From contig NZ_QFPF01000102.1 in assembly GCF_003248605.1 (NCBI RefSeq), forward strand, positions 1-9,114: a DNA stretch of 9,114 nucleotides, read 5' to 3'. Shown here piece by piece: positions 7,542 through 9,114 of the stretch. Every line of letters starts with the position of its first letter. The first letter of the stretch is position 1. Origin of the DNA: Microbacterium sp. GTDB taxonomy: Bacteria > Actinomycetota > Actinomycetes > Actinomycetales > Microbacteriaceae. A program made the position numbers and the translations under genes. The notes under the pieces are model-generated. The model saw only the letters and a program-made list of their open reading frames with translations, did no database searches and was not told where the DNA came from.

Positions 7542-7591
7542 AGAGCAGTGTAAATCTGCACTCTTTCGCCGTGCCCGTGACCGGGCGAAGG
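7542..7591 (+). promoter_or_regulatory. Structured leader upstream of tRNA-Trp
   Basis: Just after the predicted transcription start, GCAG (7545-7548) can pair with CTGC (7556-7559), extended by AGA/TCT across a 2-nt bulge. Next, CTTTCGCC (7563-7570) pairs with GGCGAAGG (7584-7591) in an 8-bp stem with one G-U pair. A second choice, GCCCG (7573-7577) with CGGGC (7582-7586), uses the same right-hand bases, so the two are mutually exclusive. There is no U-tract after either. The rest of the gap (7592-7645) shows GC-rich sequence with no recognised element. Confidence 0.35.
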
Positions 7592-7645
7592 CCCACGTCT
7601 TGAGCGCGACGATCGAGTGCGGGCCCGGGGCCGGAGACGGCCTCT

Positions 7646-7718
<73 letters not shown>

Positions 7719-7756
7719 CGCGTCAGCCCCGTGCTGGCACACGAAAGGTACATCAG

Positions 7757-8047
7757 GTGAGTGCAGTGGCCCAGGACGAGCCGAACGGCGAGATCGTCGC
7801 CGCGGGCGGCAAGACCGGCAAGGAGAAGCGTCCCGGCGTCTTCTCCCGCTTGGCCCTGTTCATCCGTCAGGTCTTCGCCGAGCTCCGCAAGGTCGTCACC
7901 CCGACCCGGCAGGAGCTGCTGAAGTTCACCGCGGTCGTTCTCGGGTTCGTCGTCGTGATGATGGCGGTCGTCTACGGATTGGACTTCGTGTTCTCGTGGA
8001 TGGCCTCGGTCGTCTTCGGGGTGCCCGGCGGGGCCGTGGTCTCCTGA
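7757..8047 (+). CDS. secE: Preprotein translocase subunit SecE
   Basis: This 96-residue protein is the small SecE subunit of the SecYEG channel in the plasma membrane, which clamps and stabilises SecY. Residues 1-30 are a variable polar region. Residues 32-55 form the conserved amphipathic helix (FAELRKVVTPTRQELLKFT), and residues 57-81 form the single transmembrane helix, as in other actinobacteria; E. coli SecE has three. The GTG start at 7757 has AAAGG 8 nt upstream; a second GTG at 7766 is too far from that site. The order tRNA-Trp, secE, nusG is standard, and rplK usually follows. It is too close to the tRNA for a separate promoter to be likely. Confidence 0.95.
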   Translation: MSAVAQDEPNGEIVAAGGKTGKEKRPGVFSRLALFIRQVFAELRKVVTPTRQELLKFTAVVLGFVVVMMAVVYGLDFVFSWMASVVFGVPGGAVVS

Positions 8048-8059
8048 CGATTTGACCGG

Positions 8060-8108
8060 GGGCGCACGACGCCCTGACAAGCATCGAGGGCTCCGTACGA
8101 CGGAGCCC
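8060..8108 (+). promoter_or_regulatory. Tandem hairpins in the secE-nusG spacer
   Basis: The 78-nt spacer holds two stem-loops. The first is GGGCG (8060-8064) with CGCCC (8070-8074) and a 5-nt loop. The second is GGGCTCCGT (8088-8096) with ACGGAGCCC (8100-8108), a perfect 9-bp stem with a 3-nt loop, ending 5 nt before the nusG ribosome-binding site (GGAAG, 8114-8118). GCCCT (8071-8075) can also pair with AGGGC (8087-8091), which would break both hairpins. No T-run follows, so an ordinary intrinsic terminator is unlikely. An attenuator, an RNA-processing site or a block protecting the nusG mRNA are possible. Confidence 0.55.
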
Positions 8109-8125
8109 CGGACGGAAGTGAACCA

Positions 8126-9114
8126 GTGACCGAAAGACATCTCGACGACGCCGACTGGGCGACCGCTGCGGAGCAGTCCAGCGAGGACGACGAGGCCCAG
8201 GAGGGCAACGTCCTCGCCGCGGAGGAGCACTCCGTCGAGCCCGCCGAGCACCTCGCGGTGCACCTGGTCGCCGACGACGGCGAGGACGATGTCGAAGAAG
8301 AGCTGGACGAGATCGAGGACCCGGAGGCCGACGCCATCGTGAACGACGCCCTGCACATCGACGAGGCGGCCGAGGCACAGGCCGCCGCCGAGGTGCTCAC
8401 CGACTCCCTGGCCGACGAGGCCGCCGAGCGCGAGGCCGAGGCCGCCGACGAGGTCTCTGACTACGACGGACCCGACCCGGCCGGCGATGCCGACGTGGCC
8501 GAGGGTGACTCGGATGAGGACGCCGAGGTGGACCCCTACGAGGCCTTCCGCGCAGAGCTGCGGTACATGCCGGGCAAGTGGTACGTCATCCACTCCTACG
8601 CCGGTTTCGAGCGCAAGGTCAAGGCCAACATCGAGCAGCGCAAGTCGTCGCTCGAGGTCGAAGACGAGATCTACCAGGTCGAGGTCCCGATGGAGGACGT
8701 CGTCGAGATCAAGAACGGCCAGCGCAAGATGGTCACCCGCGTGCGCATCCCGGGCTACGTGCTCGTGCGCATGGACCTCAACGAGGACACCTGGTCGGTC
8801 GTGCGCCACACCCCCGGCGTCACGGGCTTCGTGGGCAACGCCCACAACCCCACGCCGCTGCGGTTCGAAGAGGCCTTCAACATGCTGAAGTCGCTCGTGC
8901 AGGTCGCCGAGGTCGCACCCGCCAAGGGTGCCGCCAAGGGCTCGGCCACGCAGGCGCGCAGCGTCGTCACCGAGGTCGACTTCGAGATCGGCGAGACGAT
9001 CACGATCAAGGAAGGCTCGTTCGCGGGTCTTCCCGGCTCGATCAGCGAGATCAAGCCCGAGAGCGGCAAGCTCACGGTGCTCGTGTCCCTGTTCGAGCGC
9101 GAGACCCCGGTCGA
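8126..9114 (+). CDS. nusG: Transcription factor NusG, 3' end cut by the window
   Basis: The visible 329 codons encode NusG, which binds RNA polymerase and controls pausing, termination and coupling to translation. Residues 1-150 are a low-complexity acidic extension: about 55 Asp/Glu against 5 Lys/Arg, with no predicted fold. The NGN domain starts at GKWYVIHSYAGFERKVK (Trp152) and includes RIPGYVLVRMDL and TPGVTGFVGN, the polymerase-binding surface. A Lys/Ala-rich linker (about 264-285) leads to the KOW domain (ITIKEGSFAGLPGSISEI), which runs to the window edge and should end within a few residues. The GTG start at 8126 has GGAAG 7 nt upstream. The acidic extension is known from other actinobacterial NusG proteins but is absent from E. 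coli NusG (181 residues). Confidence 0.95.
   Translation, partial: MTERHLDDADWATAAEQSSEDDEAQEGNVLAAEEHSVEPAEHLAVHLVADDGEDDVEEELDEIEDPEADAIVNDALHIDEAAEAQAAAEVLTDSLADEAAEREAEAADEVSDYDGPDPAGDADVAEGDSDEDAEVDPYEAFRAELRYMPGKWYVIHSYAGFERKVKANIEQRKSSLEVEDEIYQVEVPMEDVVEIKNGQRKMVTRVRIPGYVLVRMDLNEDTWSVVRHTPGVTGFVGNAHNPTPLRFEEAFNMLKSLVQVAEVAPAKGAAKGSATQARSVVTEVDFEIGETITIKEGSFAGLPGSISEIKPESGKLTVLVSLFERETPV

Overview
The window is high-GC DNA (roughly 70% by eye) from an actinobacterium, most likely the Microbacteriaceae (Microbacterium or a near relative). This rests on the strong G/C third-position bias, the GTG starts, the chains of 4-nt stop/start overlaps, a single-span SecE and a NusG with a long acidic N-terminal extension. 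The genus is inferred, not proven. All genes are on the + strand.

Positions 1-6974 hold a catabolic operon that starts upstream of the window. In order it has the 3' end of a GABA aminotransferase (gabT), an FAD-dependent putrescine oxidase (puo), a two-domain universal stress protein, a 12-segment APC permease, a GabD-type succinate-semialdehyde dehydrogenase and a Sad/YneI-type aldehyde dehydrogenase. Three junctions are 4-nt ATGA/GTGA overlaps and the other two gaps are 11 and 26 nt, so this is one transcript. Together the genes encode uptake of an amine and its conversion: putrescine to 4-aminobutanal (plus NH3 and H2O2), then GABA, succinate semialdehyde and succinate for the TCA cycle. 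Which of the two aldehyde dehydrogenases takes 4-aminobutanal and which takes succinate semialdehyde is not settled by sequence; GabD is the better candidate for succinate semialdehyde. A short REP-like sequence lies in frame inside puo.

Positions 7053-7493 encode a small pyridoxamine-phosphate-oxidase-fold flavoprotein of unknown substrate. It stands alone between the operon and the core locus.

Positions 7494-9114 are the conserved housekeeping block tRNA-Trp(CCA)-secE-nusG, with nusG running off the right edge. A candidate promoter lies about 110 nt upstream of the tRNA and is followed by a leader able to form alternative hairpins. The 78-nt secE-nusG spacer is mostly two hairpins, the second a perfect 9-bp stem just before the nusG ribosome-binding site.

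No insertion sequence, CRISPR array, phage gene or defence system is visible. The most useful leads are regulatory RNA structure and the REP-like insertion, not a new enzymatic system.
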